From: Musa acuminata AAA Group
Taxonomy: Eukaryota; Streptophyta; Magnoliopsida; Zingiberales; Musaceae
NCBI RefSeq assembly: GCF_036884655.1
Contig: NC_088330.1
Coordinates: 32,374,501 to 32,438,500, forward strand
Direction of reading: 5' to 3'
DNA: 64,000 nt
The position numbers were made by a program, and so were the translations under genes. Positions 12,020-25,010 of the stretch are shown here, in pieces. How positions within the stretch are numbered: position 1 is the stretch's first letter; each line of letters opens with the position of its first letter. The notes beneath the pieces are model-generated. The model made no database searches, had not been told where the DNA came from, and worked only from the letters and a program-made list of their open reading frames with translations.

Positions 12020-13378
12020 ATGGGGAGGCTGGGCAACGCCGGCAATGCTCCAAGGACCAACCATTCGACTCATCCCCACCCTTCGGGCGACGATCCAAGG
12101 ATCAGCCATTTCTGCCATCCCCATCCTCTCGAGCTCACGTCTCTGGAGCAGGCGCTGACCCCGACGATCTGCGCTGGTTGCGCCTCTCCGGCCGCCGGAT
12201 GTGTCTACTCTTGCAAGGCATGCAACTACGTCTTGGACGTCTCCTGCGCCAAGATGCCGCGGCGCATCCGCCATCCCGCGCATCCGCACTCCGTCAACCT
12301 CTTCGCCACGCCCCCTTCCAAAGACGGCCCTTCCAACTGCGACGCGTGCGGCCGCAGCAGCAGCGGCTTCACGTTTTACTGCGATCCCTGTGGCTTCCGG
12401 TTGCACTGTCAGTGCGCCGCCAAGCCGCTCACCATCAACCATCGCGCGCACCCTCACCCTCTCAACCTCATCTTCTCTCCTCCTTACGAGGACAAGGGGT
12501 TCTCGTGTGATATCTGTGGCGACGCGGGCTTGAACCACTGGCTCTACCGCTGCGCGGCCTGCGAATTCGATGCCCATATCGGGTGTTCGACGGGTGGGAC
12601 TCTGCAGCCTCTGGCGCGAACTCCGACGACACAGCAACAGGCTCCAGCGCGAACACCAAAACCACAGCAACAGGCTCCTGCGCGAACACCTACGCCACGG
12701 CAGCAGCAGGCTTCGCCGAGGCCATCTGCGCCACGGCAGCAGGCCTCGCCGAGACCATCTACGCCACAGCAACAGGCAGCGCGAAGGCCACGTACGTCGC
12801 AGCAACAGGGCCCGCGGCTACCGACATCGCAGCAACAGGGTTTTCAGCGGCCATTTGCGCCACAGCAACTGGCTCCACCGCTGTCACTGTTGCCTCCGGG
12901 ACTACTGCAGCCACTGCGGCCACTGCTGCCGGGACTACTGCAGCCACTGCGGCCACTGCTGCCACCAGGACTACTGCAGCCACCGCGGCCACTGTGGACG
13001 CAGCCGCCACAGATGAACCAGGCGACTCAGGGATCTAACAATAGCGTGGAACAGCAAAACGGTGAAGGTACTGGAAGCAGAGAACAGCAGAACGGCGAAG
13101 GCACCAAAAGCGAAGAACATCACAACGGTGAAGGCACTGAAAGCGTTGAACATCATAACGACGAAGGCGACATACCCGACACAACTGGTGAAGAAGACGG
13201 CGACGTCGGTGGTAGCAGCTCCGGTTATCACTGGAATCAAGATGGCTGCGACGATGGATCAGATTGGATGATGACTCAAGATGGAGGTTACGATGAATCA
13301 AGTTCGGTGCCGGAGGATTCCTTTGGGGGATCCGATGAGTCTTACGAAGTGAACATGGAGGTGACGTTTGAGCTATAG
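12020..13378 (+). CDS. DC1 (C1-like) zinc-finger protein with Pro/Gln-rich and acidic tail
   Basis: A single exon of 452 codons. Residues about 28-190 hold three cysteine/histidine-rich DC1 modules: HPHPLEL with CAGC and CKAC, then HPHSVNLF with CDACG and CDPCGF, then HPHPLNL with CDICGD and CAACEF. Plant DC1 proteins are divergent relatives of the diacylglycerol-binding C1 finger. They are linked to stress and cell-death responses, and few have known ligands. Residues about 195-335 form a degenerate repeat based on RTPxxQQQA, then LLPPGLLQPLRP. This is followed by four NGEGT-type repeats and a Ser/Asp/Gly/Glu-rich acidic end. The ATG at 12020 starts the usual MGRLGNAG-like leader of this family. 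A poly(A)-like AATAAG lies near 13535. The tail resembles no domain I recognise. Confidence 0.88.
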   Translation: MGRLGNAGNAPRTNHSTHPHPSGDDPRISHFCHPHPLELTSLEQALTPTICAGCASPAAGCVYSCKACNYVLDVSCAKMPRRIRHPAHPHSVNLFATPPSKDGPSNCDACGRSSSGFTFYCDPCGFRLHCQCAAKPLTINHRAHPHPLNLIFSPPYEDKGFSCDICGDAGLNHWLYRCAACEFDAHIGCSTGGTLQPLARTPTTQQQAPARTPKPQQQAPARTPTPRQQQASPRPSAPRQQASPRPSTPQQQAARRPRTSQQQGPRLPTSQQQGFQRPFAPQQLAPPLSLLPPGLLQPLRPLLPGLLQPLRPLLPPGLLQPPRPLWTQPPQMNQATQGSNNSVEQQNGEGTGSREQQNGEGTKSEEHHNGEGTESVEHHNDEGDIPDTTGEEDGDVGGSSSGYHWNQDGCDDGSDWMMTQDGGYDESSSVPEDSFGGSDESYEVNMEVTFEL

Positions 13379-15077
13379 TATGGTCGAATTTGTGTGTGTG
13401 TTTGTGTGTTCTTGATGTTCTTGAAAGGACCTTTTTCTAGATTTTGCCATAAATGTGAGGCTTTATGTTCTGTTCTGTTCTCTTCTCTGGCAATTCATTC
13501 TGGAGCTATCTTTGTTGCACTTGTTTCATCTTTCTAATAAGACTCTGTTGGATGGCTTGAAAGAAAATTAAGGATTCTGAATCAAAAATGAAAATACAGT
13601 GAAAATGAGGTGTTATCTGAACATAGTGCATATCATGATTCCCTGTTTCAGGTCAACAATGGCAAAATTTAGACAAGAGATGGAAGACTTGCAAAGTCAG
13701 ATCCATAACTTTTCTTTCCTGAAGATAAGACATCTTTCAGTCAACACGCTTACACACATACGGCGTAGACTTGGTGGAGTCTACGCCAGCAAAGTCAGGT
13801 CTACGATATATATACACACATGTATAACATAAACATAGCATATAGTGAGAGTCAATACTTGTAATCATCAGGTTCGATCAAGAGCTCAGTGCCATAAGAA
13901 CCTGCATGCAAGAGATAGACTTTGGGAAGGTTCTTGTGTCAGTCATCGATGGATACACGATAATTAAGAGAGTCGTAGCATGTCAATTCTCAATGCTTGG
14001 AAACGACACCGAAGAGTACCCAGAAAGACTTGACCGCCTGCAACTGGCGTTTGGCATACTGGTTAGCGTTCATCTTCCTGTGGAATCCTGAGGAGGTGCC
14101 GCACGGATACAGTAGAATCCTTCAGTCGTGTCTTAAGTCTAAATCTCCATCATCAAACGTCTCAAGATTCCACTTTTATCGTACAAGTAATCACAGAGAG
14201 AAAAGAATAGTGATTTGCGGCAATTACTAGATCGTTTTTGGCTCATGTTCTTAATAAACCTTCACCTGTTATTGGTCTGATCTAATCTGGCAATACCTTT
14301 TAGTCGGATCCTGACAGCAATCTACAGAGCAAAAAAGAATTCTTACCGCATAAGAACATGAATCTGATTCCCAAGTTGTCTTTCTTGTCATAGCTTTGGA
14401 TCCTTGTCATGCCTTTAAATATACTCTTTAGTATAGTTAGTTCAACCCTGATTCAAAGCAAGCCGAGTTGATGAAGGATGTGTAGAGAACCAACTGAAAC
14501 TGGCTCAATCTTTGTCTTCATGAAACAGTTCATAATAGACTAATCCACTGATACATCACAACAATATTTTCAAGTAATCTGCATTTCAATTACAATTTCC
14601 ATGTGCCTGTGGCCACACAAAAAATATCTCCAATGTTCAAGAGGAAGGACTTTGACATATAACCTAATTTGAAGCTATTTTTACAATTTAGGAGACTGTT
14701 CGTCGTCTCTAATTTTGACATCCATAGATGCATAAACAAAAAAGACATTATCTGACTGCTCCAAATCTTCTGATAAGCAAGGCTGTTTCCCACAGGAAAG
14801 CATGTCAAATCTTCTTTTTTTTATGTTCCGAAGAATTTTCAACCTCCCAATATAGGAAATCCTGACATTTCATCCTTCAAAGCTTTTACTTTCTTTCAGC
14901 TGCCACTCTGTTCTTGAAGCCATCTGCATAACTATCAAGAATGTTTATGTCATGACATGCAGATGCTGCAGAACTGGATCCATTTTGTTTGTTGATGCTG
15001 TAACTATCTACACAATCTTGTACTTCAAATTTGCTTTTCTTTGGTTCCCCTCCAGCCACATCTGGACTTCATATAAT
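13379..15077. other. Intergenic between convergent DC1 (+) and PRAF (-) genes, with an open fragment at 13.9 kb
   Basis: 3' flanks of both genes meet here. A TG-rich tract follows the DC1 stop. At 13872-14091 the plus strand is preceded by AG and stays open, with FDQELSAIRTCMQEIDF and VLVSVIDGYTIIKRV before a stop. It looks protein-like, but I cannot assign a family and see no partner exons. It could be a gene remnant or chance. Confidence 0.4.
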
Positions 15078-18000
15078 TTAATGGTCTATTTTACCAGTAG
15101 ATGGTGTCACAAAACTTTTGATGTTGTATTTTGAATATACTCTCCTCTGATTCTCCTCCCACCATATCTCAGCTTCCTTCTCACTAAAATGTTTCCGGCT
15201 GTAAACAAGACAACAAGATGGCTCATTATTTGCTCCAAACAAACTATAGCTCACCAAAAATCTGCAACTTATATAACGTGTAATATGTGAAGAATAACAT
15301 GTATACTGTAAAAGGTATGCAGAAACCTTAGATACAACATCTGTGTGGAAGTACAGATTTAGACATATATTACATAAATTATGTGTGTTGTGTATGTAAC
15401 TATAAGCATACATGATAAGAAGACTTCGGGAAAAGGACTTACCTAAACCTTACGCGATTGAGGCCCTTCTGGCCACTTGGCAAAGTAATGAAGGTAACAT
15501 ATACACCAACTTCAACTTGCTCCACCCGTTCATCCTTTGATTCCTTGGTTCGACAGTTTTTTGCATCTGTTGCAGCTACGGTTGCATCACAGTATGAGCT
15601 TGTGGAAGTCTGGTCCTTGATGCTTGTATGTACATCTGGACACTGGTGATGGAATGCAAAGACTGACTTTTCACCTTCAGGCCTCAAAAACTTCGTCTGG
15701 GCAGGGCAACATGTGCTGTTGGCATCAACAGTGGATCCAATATTACTTACTTGCCTCCTTGTTGAAAGCTTCTCTGTCAAAGCATTTATCTGATCCAAAG
15801 TAAACTCATTTCAGATATTCTTCGGATAAAAAGAAATAGAACTAAATGGGCATTGTAAAAGTCACAGTGGATCACTTTCTTTTGGACTAATCATGATTCA
15901 CTACTTACAAGCTGCTCAATCACATAAATACAAAGATCTACTAAATCAATTTCTCAAGACAGTTTACAGTAGCTCAGTCTCATTCAAGCATAACTATACA
16001 AGATGATTTGCTGTCCATTTTTTGTGAATTTAAAACAGGCTGTAGCCCTTGTAATGGACTGACTGTATTTGCAGATAAGAGGTGTGTTTCTGTAGAATTC
16101 TAAAACAGGTATGAGATGGATCTGAAAGTTAATACAGGATGAGTACTGTGTTTGCATGAGACACTAGGTTATATTGGTCTACTTTCAGGAAGCATAAATG
16201 CACATTTCGGTGTTAACCACTCTAACCTTCTACCGAAGATGACAGACTAAAGAAACATGTTTGTAGTAAGCAAAAAGACCTAGTAACAAATTGTGGTTGT
16301 ACCCATACCTGAGCGGTTAGAATCTTTATTACAGCATTTGCAGCTTTGCACTTTTCAGCTTCATCCTTTGCCAGCAACCAGGTTTCCTCAATTTTACGTT
16401 TACACTGTTGGAGTTTCCGACTTTTACTTTGGCATTTTTGAGTCAGGGATTTAGCCTAATACAAAGAAAATTACAAGGTAAGCACGATCATTCTTTCCTC
16501 AAGGGAAAGGTGATACGCAGTCCTTACAAATAAATTAAAAATGCAGCTAATATATAAATAACCAAATGCAAAATGTACAAAAGCAATCTCAAAATATTTT
16601 GGTAGGGGACTGAAGATAGGCTGCAAATGAAGTAAAAACTAAATTTCCATTTCCTGAAGTAATAACATCATCAATATGAACACAAATATATGTTAACGTA
16701 ATAAATTTTCTTTGTTGCCAGAATTGATGTCCTTTATAACCTATTTCTGTTTAATGGCAAAAGGTGTGAAATATTCGAAAACTAATGCTGCCCGTTATTA
16801 TAGCACTAGAAACTGGATTTTAGATATTACAGCTCTCATCAAGCATGAATGCACAATTAGCCATTTCAGGGAGTTCGATTATGCTTATAAAAATATCATC
16901 CTTAGTAATTCTTTTAAATATTGTTTTTATTGTTCCACATGTAGCCAGTCATTCGACAGAAAAGGAAAAGAGAATGTCAGAAACATGTAAGGACTGAAAC
17001 AAAAGAACCGCTGACTAAAATTCCCAATGAATAAATGAAAAGACAATATTATCCAGCTAAGAAGAAAGCTTAGTTTCAATTATATCAAACCCAAACGTGA
17101 TGTGACATTAAGATAGATTGTATGGTTCTCTTTCACAGAAGATCTGCAGTTATAACTTCTAAAATAGGAAAATGTACCTCAGTTTGAAGTCGCAGTAGTT
17201 CTTCTCTCACTATCTTATCCACATTGTCTAGATCTTTTCTCAAGCTGCTAGCTTTGGATAGTTTAAATTTCCTCTCCGGTGGAGAATTCCGTGCATGAAC
17301 ATGAAAAGGATCAGAAAACTCTTGTCCTGAAATAGGAACCACTTTCAAGGAGTTCTCTCTACCATGTTCAATGAACTGTGGGGGGCATGGCACGTGTCCC
17401 CACCTTTGATTTGCTATGACTGGTGAACCTGAATGTTGATTCTGCTTTTCTTCACGCACAGATTCTGCATCTGCTTCTGCTAGTTTAGTTTCCTCAACAG
17501 CTGATAATTTACGATAAAATGTTTTTCCTTCAGTGATGAATGAATGTTCCCTCTTTAACCTTAGATCAGAATATCCCTCAGTTGTTAGCAGTAATGGTCT
17601 AGGAGTTGAGATTTCCATGTTTATTCTAGGATCTGAAATTTTTTGCAGCTGAGTGAAGCACGTATTGCAAACACGATACTTCTTGCATTTATTTGGTGCC
17701 AGAGCTGCATTCATGACCTTGTTGCTGCTACAGGGATGGCAAAACATAAAACCACAATTGTAGCAATTATGCTTCTTCCTAGCAAAGCCAAAAACCATTC
17801 TGCAACCTGTGCAGATTAACTGGTCCTTGCTTGAGATAAATTTATGCAAACAAGTGACAATTGTGAAGTTGGAACCGCAGGCTACACTTTCGACATGTCT
17901 ATCTTCCAAGGACTCCACCAGAGTTGGGGAGCTTCTGTCTTTATTATCACCTAATCCAAGTTGTCCATTTCCACCCCTCCCCCAAGTATACACTTTTCCC

Positions 18001-20988
18001 TTTGTCGTCAACACTGCCACATGAAAAGAACCTGCAGATATCTCCTTGACAAACTCACTTTTAAGCAACCCTTCAACTCTAGCTATCGAAACATCCTCCG
18101 CATGAGGATTTCCTAACTGCCCATTTGCTGAACTTCCCATAGTAAAAACTATACCAGTAACTGTAAGTGCAGCAGTTAACGTAGTTCCGCAGGACACTTG
18201 AACAAAATCACAATCCACGAGTGAAGCAACGCAAGTTGGTGCAAGCTTCCTGTCCTTATCTACATGACCAAGCCTCCCTTTATCGTTGTCACCCCAAGTG
18301 AATAGCTTACCACCTGGAGAATTGCTTTTGACATGACCAACTACGATTTCAACAACAGCAGCAGTATGCCATGGTCCACACGCAACTGATTTTACTCTAA
18401 GCCCTTTCAAGGACTCGACTTCTTTTGGCTGAGAGATACTTTGTACATCCCCATGACCAAGAACACCAAATGTTCCATCCCCACAGGTGAATAACTGCCC
18501 AGAAGAAGACACTATTGCTGTGTGCCATTCACCGCATGCGATCCTCGATATAAATACACCGTCTAAAGGACCAGATATTCTATGGGGAAACCACTGGGTT
18601 TGGTGGCCATCACCGGAAAGATCAAGGCCATGGTTGCTGTCACCCCAGACATAAACTTCACCAGAATTTGCAATAGCAAAGGTGCACTGTGCCCCACAAG
18701 CAACTCTTTGTACAGAGATACAAGTAAGAGACTCGACAAGTTTAGGATAAGGTGCATCCATATTGACCTTATGACCCAATCTTCCACCATTTTCCAAGCC
18801 CCAACAGAAGACTTCACCCTGTTTAGTAACTAAAGCAGCATGCTTCTCCCCACAGGACACGCTCCTCACATCGAGCGCTCTAGTTGAATCCAATAGCTTG
18901 GGAAGTGAAAAATCAACACCTCCTACTCCTTTTCCCCACATGAAGGCATCCTTTAAACCATCATTGACATATATCTTAGGAGATTCATGTTCGGATGAGC
19001 TGAGCTTAGAAATTGGAAACATTCTCTGTCCTTTACTCAAATTAGAGTCTTTCTTTTCCTTCTCACCATAAGAGACCACATGGGGCAGGCGAGGTAGTAT
19101 TTTGTCCAAATAAGATTGTATATCCGATAAGGTTCTTTGTCTTGGAGAGTAAAATTCATCAGATGTGTTCATCATTCTATCTGATAAATGCTTATCTAGC
19201 AGAGCTCGAGCAGGAGTACCGTATAAACTGCGCACCTTCAAGAGAAAAATTACACATGGTGGTTTGTCAATTAAAATATAAATGAGACCAAATAAAGTAA
19301 CTCATAGAGATTTTACTGGTCGTCTTTGAAGAGAAATCCAATGAAAAGGTTAGCTCAAGAGATTGCTTGTTCAAGGCAGAAGCAGATGGAATTCATAAGG
19401 ACTCTAGTTTTCAACCTTTGCTAATTTAGCTGAACCCTGGAGAAGCCCCAGTTTATGATTCGTTGCAACGTAGCCAACAGGGCTGTTGGCGCAAGTGTGT
19501 GCCCATCTGCTACTTCTTATGTTAGCCAAAATTCTTGGTTGATGAGAAGTTGATACCAAGGCCGTCAAACCCAGACGCCAAGATTCAGCTTGTTCTTTGT
19601 CTTTGCATATCTAAGCCAAAACATATCACACAAGCAAGTCAGAAAAGCAGTTCAAAGTGGAAGAGCATAAGAGGATCAGTTCACAAAGAGGTGGCAACTT
19701 CATTATTCACTAAGAGACAACTTTACTGAATGAACCAAGTAAGGGTGAGTACCAAGTCAAGCGAACGTTGACCATTTTCATATACAAGTGAAAACGACTG
19801 ATTCTTTTTATCTGCCTGATTCTGACGCAGGAAATTTACCTGCATAATTGTTTGGTTCAAATTAATTCAGGAATAGCTACTACGATTAGTGGACCAATGA
19901 CGACCACCAATCAAACTGTTGATTCAATAATACATACAGTCTGCTGGCCGGAGATGACTTTGGAAACGGCATCCAAGTTCAAGTGTTTTTCCTTCTCCCC
20001 CGAGTACCAGATTAAGATTTTCTCATCCTGCAAACCAAATAGCTCAAACAGATGAGTTGCAGAAACATTACTCGACGCAATGCTTTCCGACGCGTAACAG
20101 AGCATCAATAAGAAGAAAGTTGGGAAAGAAATACAAATGTTCAGCCCTGAAACACATACCGTTGATACCCTGAAAGGGCAGAATTTGGGCTTCCCTCTCC
20201 TTCCACATTTCAGAAGATGTGCACCCTTCTTCAAAGCTGTAATGGCCTTTGCAAGAAAACGAGGGGGAAAAAGCTCATTTCACAAATTTGCGCATCTAAA
20301 CGCAAGAAGAAATAGTAAAGACATGCATCAGAAGGGTCTAAGAATTAGGAGATTGCAGTGTTCAGGCTTCAAACCGAATTCCTAGGTGACCAAAAAATTA
20401 ATTATTTTGTTGAAATTAGTTGTCTGAAAAGCTTCAGAAAAAGAAGGAAATTTATTTTGGAAACAATGAAATTTGTGTATACATACATCACAACAACAGA
20501 TAAATGACAGACCATCACAAGAGGATACACAAGTACATGGATAACATAAGTTCCATTCATTTAAGATATGAAAAGGACTGCTTAAAAACTAAAAAAGATG
20601 ATAGGTAGCTCATTTGGATCACACTCAGAGGGAAACACAAAGAAGATGATGTTTCATTACGTGTAGTAAAACTTTTTATGCCCTCTTCAAGAGTTCTGCA
20701 AATCCACACCAAATTAAATCTCCACGAACTCTCTCCTCTTTTCCCTTGTGTGTTTTTGTGTGTGTGTGTGTGTGTGTGTGAGGGAAGGACGGAGGGAAAA
20801 TTACATCAAACTAGAGTTCCATAATCGACGAAAAAGAAAGCATTCATGTCATTTCAAATGTATAATCCACATCCAGCTTCTTGCCAGAGAATGAAGATGG
20901 CTACTACAGAGAGAGAGAGAAAGAGAGAGCAAGAAACCTGTTCAACTTCTCTGACCGAGGGGGTTCTTCTTTCGAAATTTTCAGCCAT
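15078..20988 (-). CDS. PRAF-type protein: PH, RCC1 repeats, FYVE finger and BRX domain, 9 exons
   Basis: Exons in transcription order: 20988-20938, 20246-20160, 20027-19938, 19839-19753, 19610-19416, 19235-17178, 16455-16309, 15789-15443, 15198-15078. They total 3183 nt and 1060 residues. Residues about 17-125 form a PH domain split over five exons ([51 protein letters not shown]). RCC1 repeats with VACG/CWG/GRLGH motifs cover about 255-635. A FYVE-like zinc finger with [14 protein letters not shown] and CHPC lies near 640-700. A Lys/Glu-rich coiled coil is near 840-905. The last about 60 residues are a BRX domain ([18 protein letters not shown]). In Arabidopsis, PRAFs bind phosphoinositides, act as Rab-GTPase exchange factors and set cell polarity. 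The large exon also has an in-frame TTG at 19241, which lies in the intron and is not a start. All junctions are GT-AG and in phase. Confidence 0.93.
20758..20780. repeat. (TG)n microsatellite in PRAF intron 1
   Basis: An uninterrupted TG repeat of about 11 units lies between exons 1 and 2 of the PRAF gene. Confidence 0.85.
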
Positions 20989-21560
20989 TTCACTCCGCTC
21001 GACGCTCTGCAAGGGTGCTCATCGAACGAATAAAGAGGAAGAAAGAAGAGAGGAGGACATCACGCAACAGAAGCCAAAGAAAAAGCAGGAGAGCAACAGA
21101 GAGAGAGAGTCTCAAGGACTGTGGCCTTCCCCAGGAAAGGAAACAGTGGTGTACTTAAAGGAAGAAGCTCGGGTGACAGAGGAGGAGCAACAACTGATCC
21201 TGGCCTCAGTAAACTACCGACTACAGAATCCTTTCTTTCCTACAAAGAAAGTGACGGAGAGGATCCTGAGCTGTGCTCACTTTTTTTTTTTTTTTTGCTG
21301 CTTTTTCTTCCCTGCCTCTGCCTCTGCCTCTGCCTCTCTTTCGTTCTTCTCCAAGACAAGGATCATCTCGGACATGCATCCAGGCTTGCCATGACACCAG
21401 CCACCCCCCTCCTCCTCATGGGCTGCTACGGCTTTCACCAGTATACTGTTCTCCTCGGCTTTAGCGCACCACCGATGGCGGAGCGAAGGTACGCAGCATT
21501 TTAAATTCGAGCGTATGGCACAGCCAGCATTAATTAGTCTTAATCCGAGGCTGAGAAGCA
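20989..21560. other. PRAF upstream and leader region with simple repeats
   Basis: On the minus strand this precedes the ATG at 20988. It is purine/pyrimidine-biased, with AAAGAAG-like tracts at 21030-21110, a T run at 21282-21297 and a CCTCTG hexamer repeated about four times at 21311-21338. Such CT/GA tracts are common in plant 5' leaders. No TATA box is placed with confidence. Confidence 0.45.
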
Positions 21561-24500
21561 GCGAGCAAACGAAGAAAAGCGGCGGTGGGGAAGGGAAGCA
21601 CGTGTGCATCGATGGCTGCCGCTGTCCGCATTCGCCACACCCAACCAACTCGGTCGCCGCGCCATGTGATGCCGTCGATCGACATCATGAGCTACCCGGA
21701 GGAAAAGAACTGAATCGAATCGGGTTTTATTCGGATCCGGACCTGAAATCCAAAACGATAAGCTTTTGGATATGACGCCAAAGAAACTTTAATTACAAGT
21801 GTCTAATTATTTCTGAATGGATCTAAAATACATTCACATTAATGGATTTCCAACATCCAACTTCTGGGTTGGGTACAGTTATCTGTCGACTAAACGGTGA
21901 TGCCTGATTCCAAATGTTCTCTGTCAACCATGACGCTTCGCTCCGCCATTAAGACACGGGGTTTGAAGCGTCCCAGCGAGGAAGACAGCGAGCGGACGCT
22001 GCTGTTTGCGTCAGCGGAGACGAACGAGTTTGATGCCGCACGTGATGCCCGTCACGTGAGTGAGCACATACGTACTGACAACTAAAACGAGACTACACAG
22101 AGCACGCAGAGAAACGAATTAGTGCGATTACAGATCAAAACGAAGGTTGATTGGTTTACTACACCTGTGATGTATAGGGATTTGCCCAAATTTCATCGTA
22201 CATAATTTTGATTGGCCGCCGACAGTTAATGCAGAGCGGCCGGTCGGTGGTGAGATGGAACGGTTGGTGCCTCGCCATGGGATTCTGTGAAGGACGACCG
22301 GGCTCGTGCTTTATGCATCAAGTTTCACGCAACCCCATGATATCAGCAGTCCTCCCAGGTGATCCGTGTCTGGTTTCTTGTGTTTAGGTCATTTCTTGGG
22401 ACTGCCAATGTGGTCAAAAGAAACGAGGCAGGCGTCTTCTATAGAGCATGCAACCAACGAGGAAGAGCGCGATGGAGATCGTTCATCACATACAGTCGCG
22501 AGACGGGAATAGCTTAGAGCTGTAATCACGAGTAACCTTTTGATACCATCTGTTAATTAGACTCTTTTTCTATTTCTTATTACTTATGATAACATTAAAT
22601 CAAATACTTTTGATAAGTTATTTAAGAGTTTCTCTCGTAAATAATATTTTTTTAAAAAAATATTATAATATATATTTATTTATTTATTTTTTTTTTTTCT
22701 ATTTGATCAATATCTATGATCAGAATTCAGTTAGTTTTATTATATATCGTATCCAATTATAAAAAAAATCACATAAAGTTATGATTAACATTCCGACATC
22801 ATTTTCACCTTTTTCACGATTTAAAGATAATCATTATCAACATTTAGGGTGTTGCAATACTTAATAATAATTTGGGAGTCAACGAGCATCGAAAACACGA
22901 TGATAACAAATAAAGGTTCAATCGGAACGAAGCATAGTTTATATGGATGATAACAAATTAACGAGATATGATGTGATGGCGACGAATAAAAACATTATGA
23001 TCAATATTTTACGAGGGAGTAGATGGTTAGATACTAAGATATCAGAGGAGCCATAAGAATACAAAACGCGTTCCATCATCAATCATCCGTGTGATGGATG
23101 AGGATCAATAATTCACCTCACCGAACACTACTAAAGAACTACACGCACAGGTCACATCACGATTCCAAGGCCATCTCGCTCGTCTTCGTACGTATATCGT
23201 CTTGTTTAACCCAATCAAGCTGTTCTTAAGATTCTCTAGAGAGCTGTGAGAAGCTAGATGACAAATGAACTTGCCGTCAACCATGTGAGCTAATGAGGAT
23301 CTAATCCCTCCTTTTATTTCTGGTGCTCGATCCTCTAAAGGGGACTATGGCTACCAACTTTGTGTGATTATGATTGGAATCGATGGGTGATCACGAAATA
23401 TTTTCTCGAAACAAAAGTACTGTACCACTGAAAACAACCAAAGTAAAATATTTTTAGTGCTCTTCATCATAACGCATTCGGAATGATGCAGCATTCTATA
23501 ATATTAAGCATCATTTTTTTTTTGGTTAGACTTAGTTAGGATGAAGATATTTTATTCATAATCTAATGGTCTTGATCTATTATAGAACATAGAAATAAAG
23601 ACTTCATAACGATAATAGAGAAGATGTTCATCTCTAGTTAGGCATCTCAGTGAATGAAGTTGGTAAGATTACAAGCGAGAGATGTGGTTGTTCCTTCGCC
23701 TGCTCTTCTCAGTTTTCTTTTCTTTTGTTCTACTGATGAAAGGTGATTCTCTCGGAACACTACATAACAATGATACAAATGACAACTAGCCTTTCTCCCA
23801 AAGTGTTCCCTATCCCGGTAGGCTATGCTGCTTTCTAGGGTTGGGAGCTCATCCTTGGAGTACTTGTATCTGTCATAAAGTGGTCTCTTCAGGCAGACAA
23901 GCCAGTCCATTCGACTCGAAAAGTCAATTAGGCATATAGGCTTTCATGATTGTACAGGACTGAAAGCTCCACGCCCAGATGGAGAAAAGGATTACATGAC
24001 AATCTCCTTCTTTTAAAGCTTTTGGAGAGTTTGCCGTCGCGCTCACCCCAGCGCCGGTGTGAGAGTGTCGTGCGTGTGTTCTCTTTCGCGTTATTATTGC
24101 TTGTTGGTATGTTCATGGAATTGCTGGATTGTTTATATCATAGCTCGTTATTTCTGGATGATCTCTTTCCTTGGACGTTTTTGCGGTGTCATTGCCTCAC
24201 GTTGATCTCTGCAGGAAGGCCTTGCTCACTGTTCTCGTCTCCCTACTTCATTTCTCTGTACACGTAAAGCGAAATGAGAGGCAACATGATGACAAAAGCC
24301 ATGCATTTGTCTCCTGTCCCACTGCCACGCCCACGAGCGGCCACGCTCGGCTGCCGGCGCAGCGGTTGGCCGGGGCGTGGTGTAGACCCACGCCTGTCCC
24401 GTGCGCAGCAGCGCCTGAGGCGGAGCAGCGTCGGCCGGAGTTAAGCCCATGCCGCATCATTATCGCCATCATTACCATCAAGATAGTCGATGCAACCCCC

Positions 24501-24993
24501 GACAGCGGCATCGATGATGGCCTATACATGTCTACCTGCCACTGACCGAGCGTGTCATAGATTTGAAGGCCTCGGAGAGGATGACACAGCGAAGAGAAGA
24601 CCGGGGAAGGCTGCTCGAGCTGCAGCAGCTGCTGCTTCGGAGACAGTCACAATCACAAGCCTTCTGGACGCCGAACTGGGACCATTTTACCTGAGTGGCC
24701 ACCGTGTCTCGGAACAGATTCGGCCTCAAGCTTTATACTATTCCCATAAAAAAAAGTGCTGTTTAAACTGAAATGTCAATCAAAAACATCAAAATCGGAA
24801 CTTTTCTTACATCGCAATCTATGTTGAAGACCAAGTTTCACAGGCATAACAAGTACATTGTCATATGAATTCCGTAGGACTTGTGCTACAATGATAGATT
24901 ACGTCAACGAGTCACAGTTTCATGCCGGGCTGCACCGTCAAACTCTGCAGCTCGTGTTGCTGAATGAGATGCAAGCTCTTCTTCCCACCTATT
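21561..24993. other. Intergenic, no recognised gene
   Basis: 21.9-22.1 kb is GC-richer without a family match. 22.55-22.85 kb is AT-rich and resembles 63.42-63.56 kb. An unassigned open frame on the minus strand at 23647-23910 has no recognisable motif. 24.27-24.77 kb is a GC-rich patch open in several frames on both strands. I cannot support a protein product in this interval. Confidence 0.4.
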
Positions 24994-25010
24994 TGGGCCT
25001 CAATTGGGCT
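24994..25010 (+). promoter_or_regulatory. Paired site II (TGGGCY) elements upstream of FCF1
   Basis: TGGGCC at 24994-24999 and TGGGCT at 25005-25010 lie about 165-180 bases before the FCF1 ATG. Site II motifs are typical promoter elements of plant ribosome-biogenesis and other housekeeping genes (family knowledge), which fits the gene downstream. Function here is inferred. Confidence 0.5.

Noticed and set aside
12178..13301. Several long frames inside the DC1 gene on both strands
   Set aside because: They are shadows of the DC1 frame caused by high GC and triplet repeats.
17133..19241. 702-residue frame taken as a complete RCC1/FYVE protein starting at 19241
   Set aside because: Its first codon is TTG within an intron. 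Five upstream exons encoding the PH domain splice in phase, and the last 14 codons run into the next intron.
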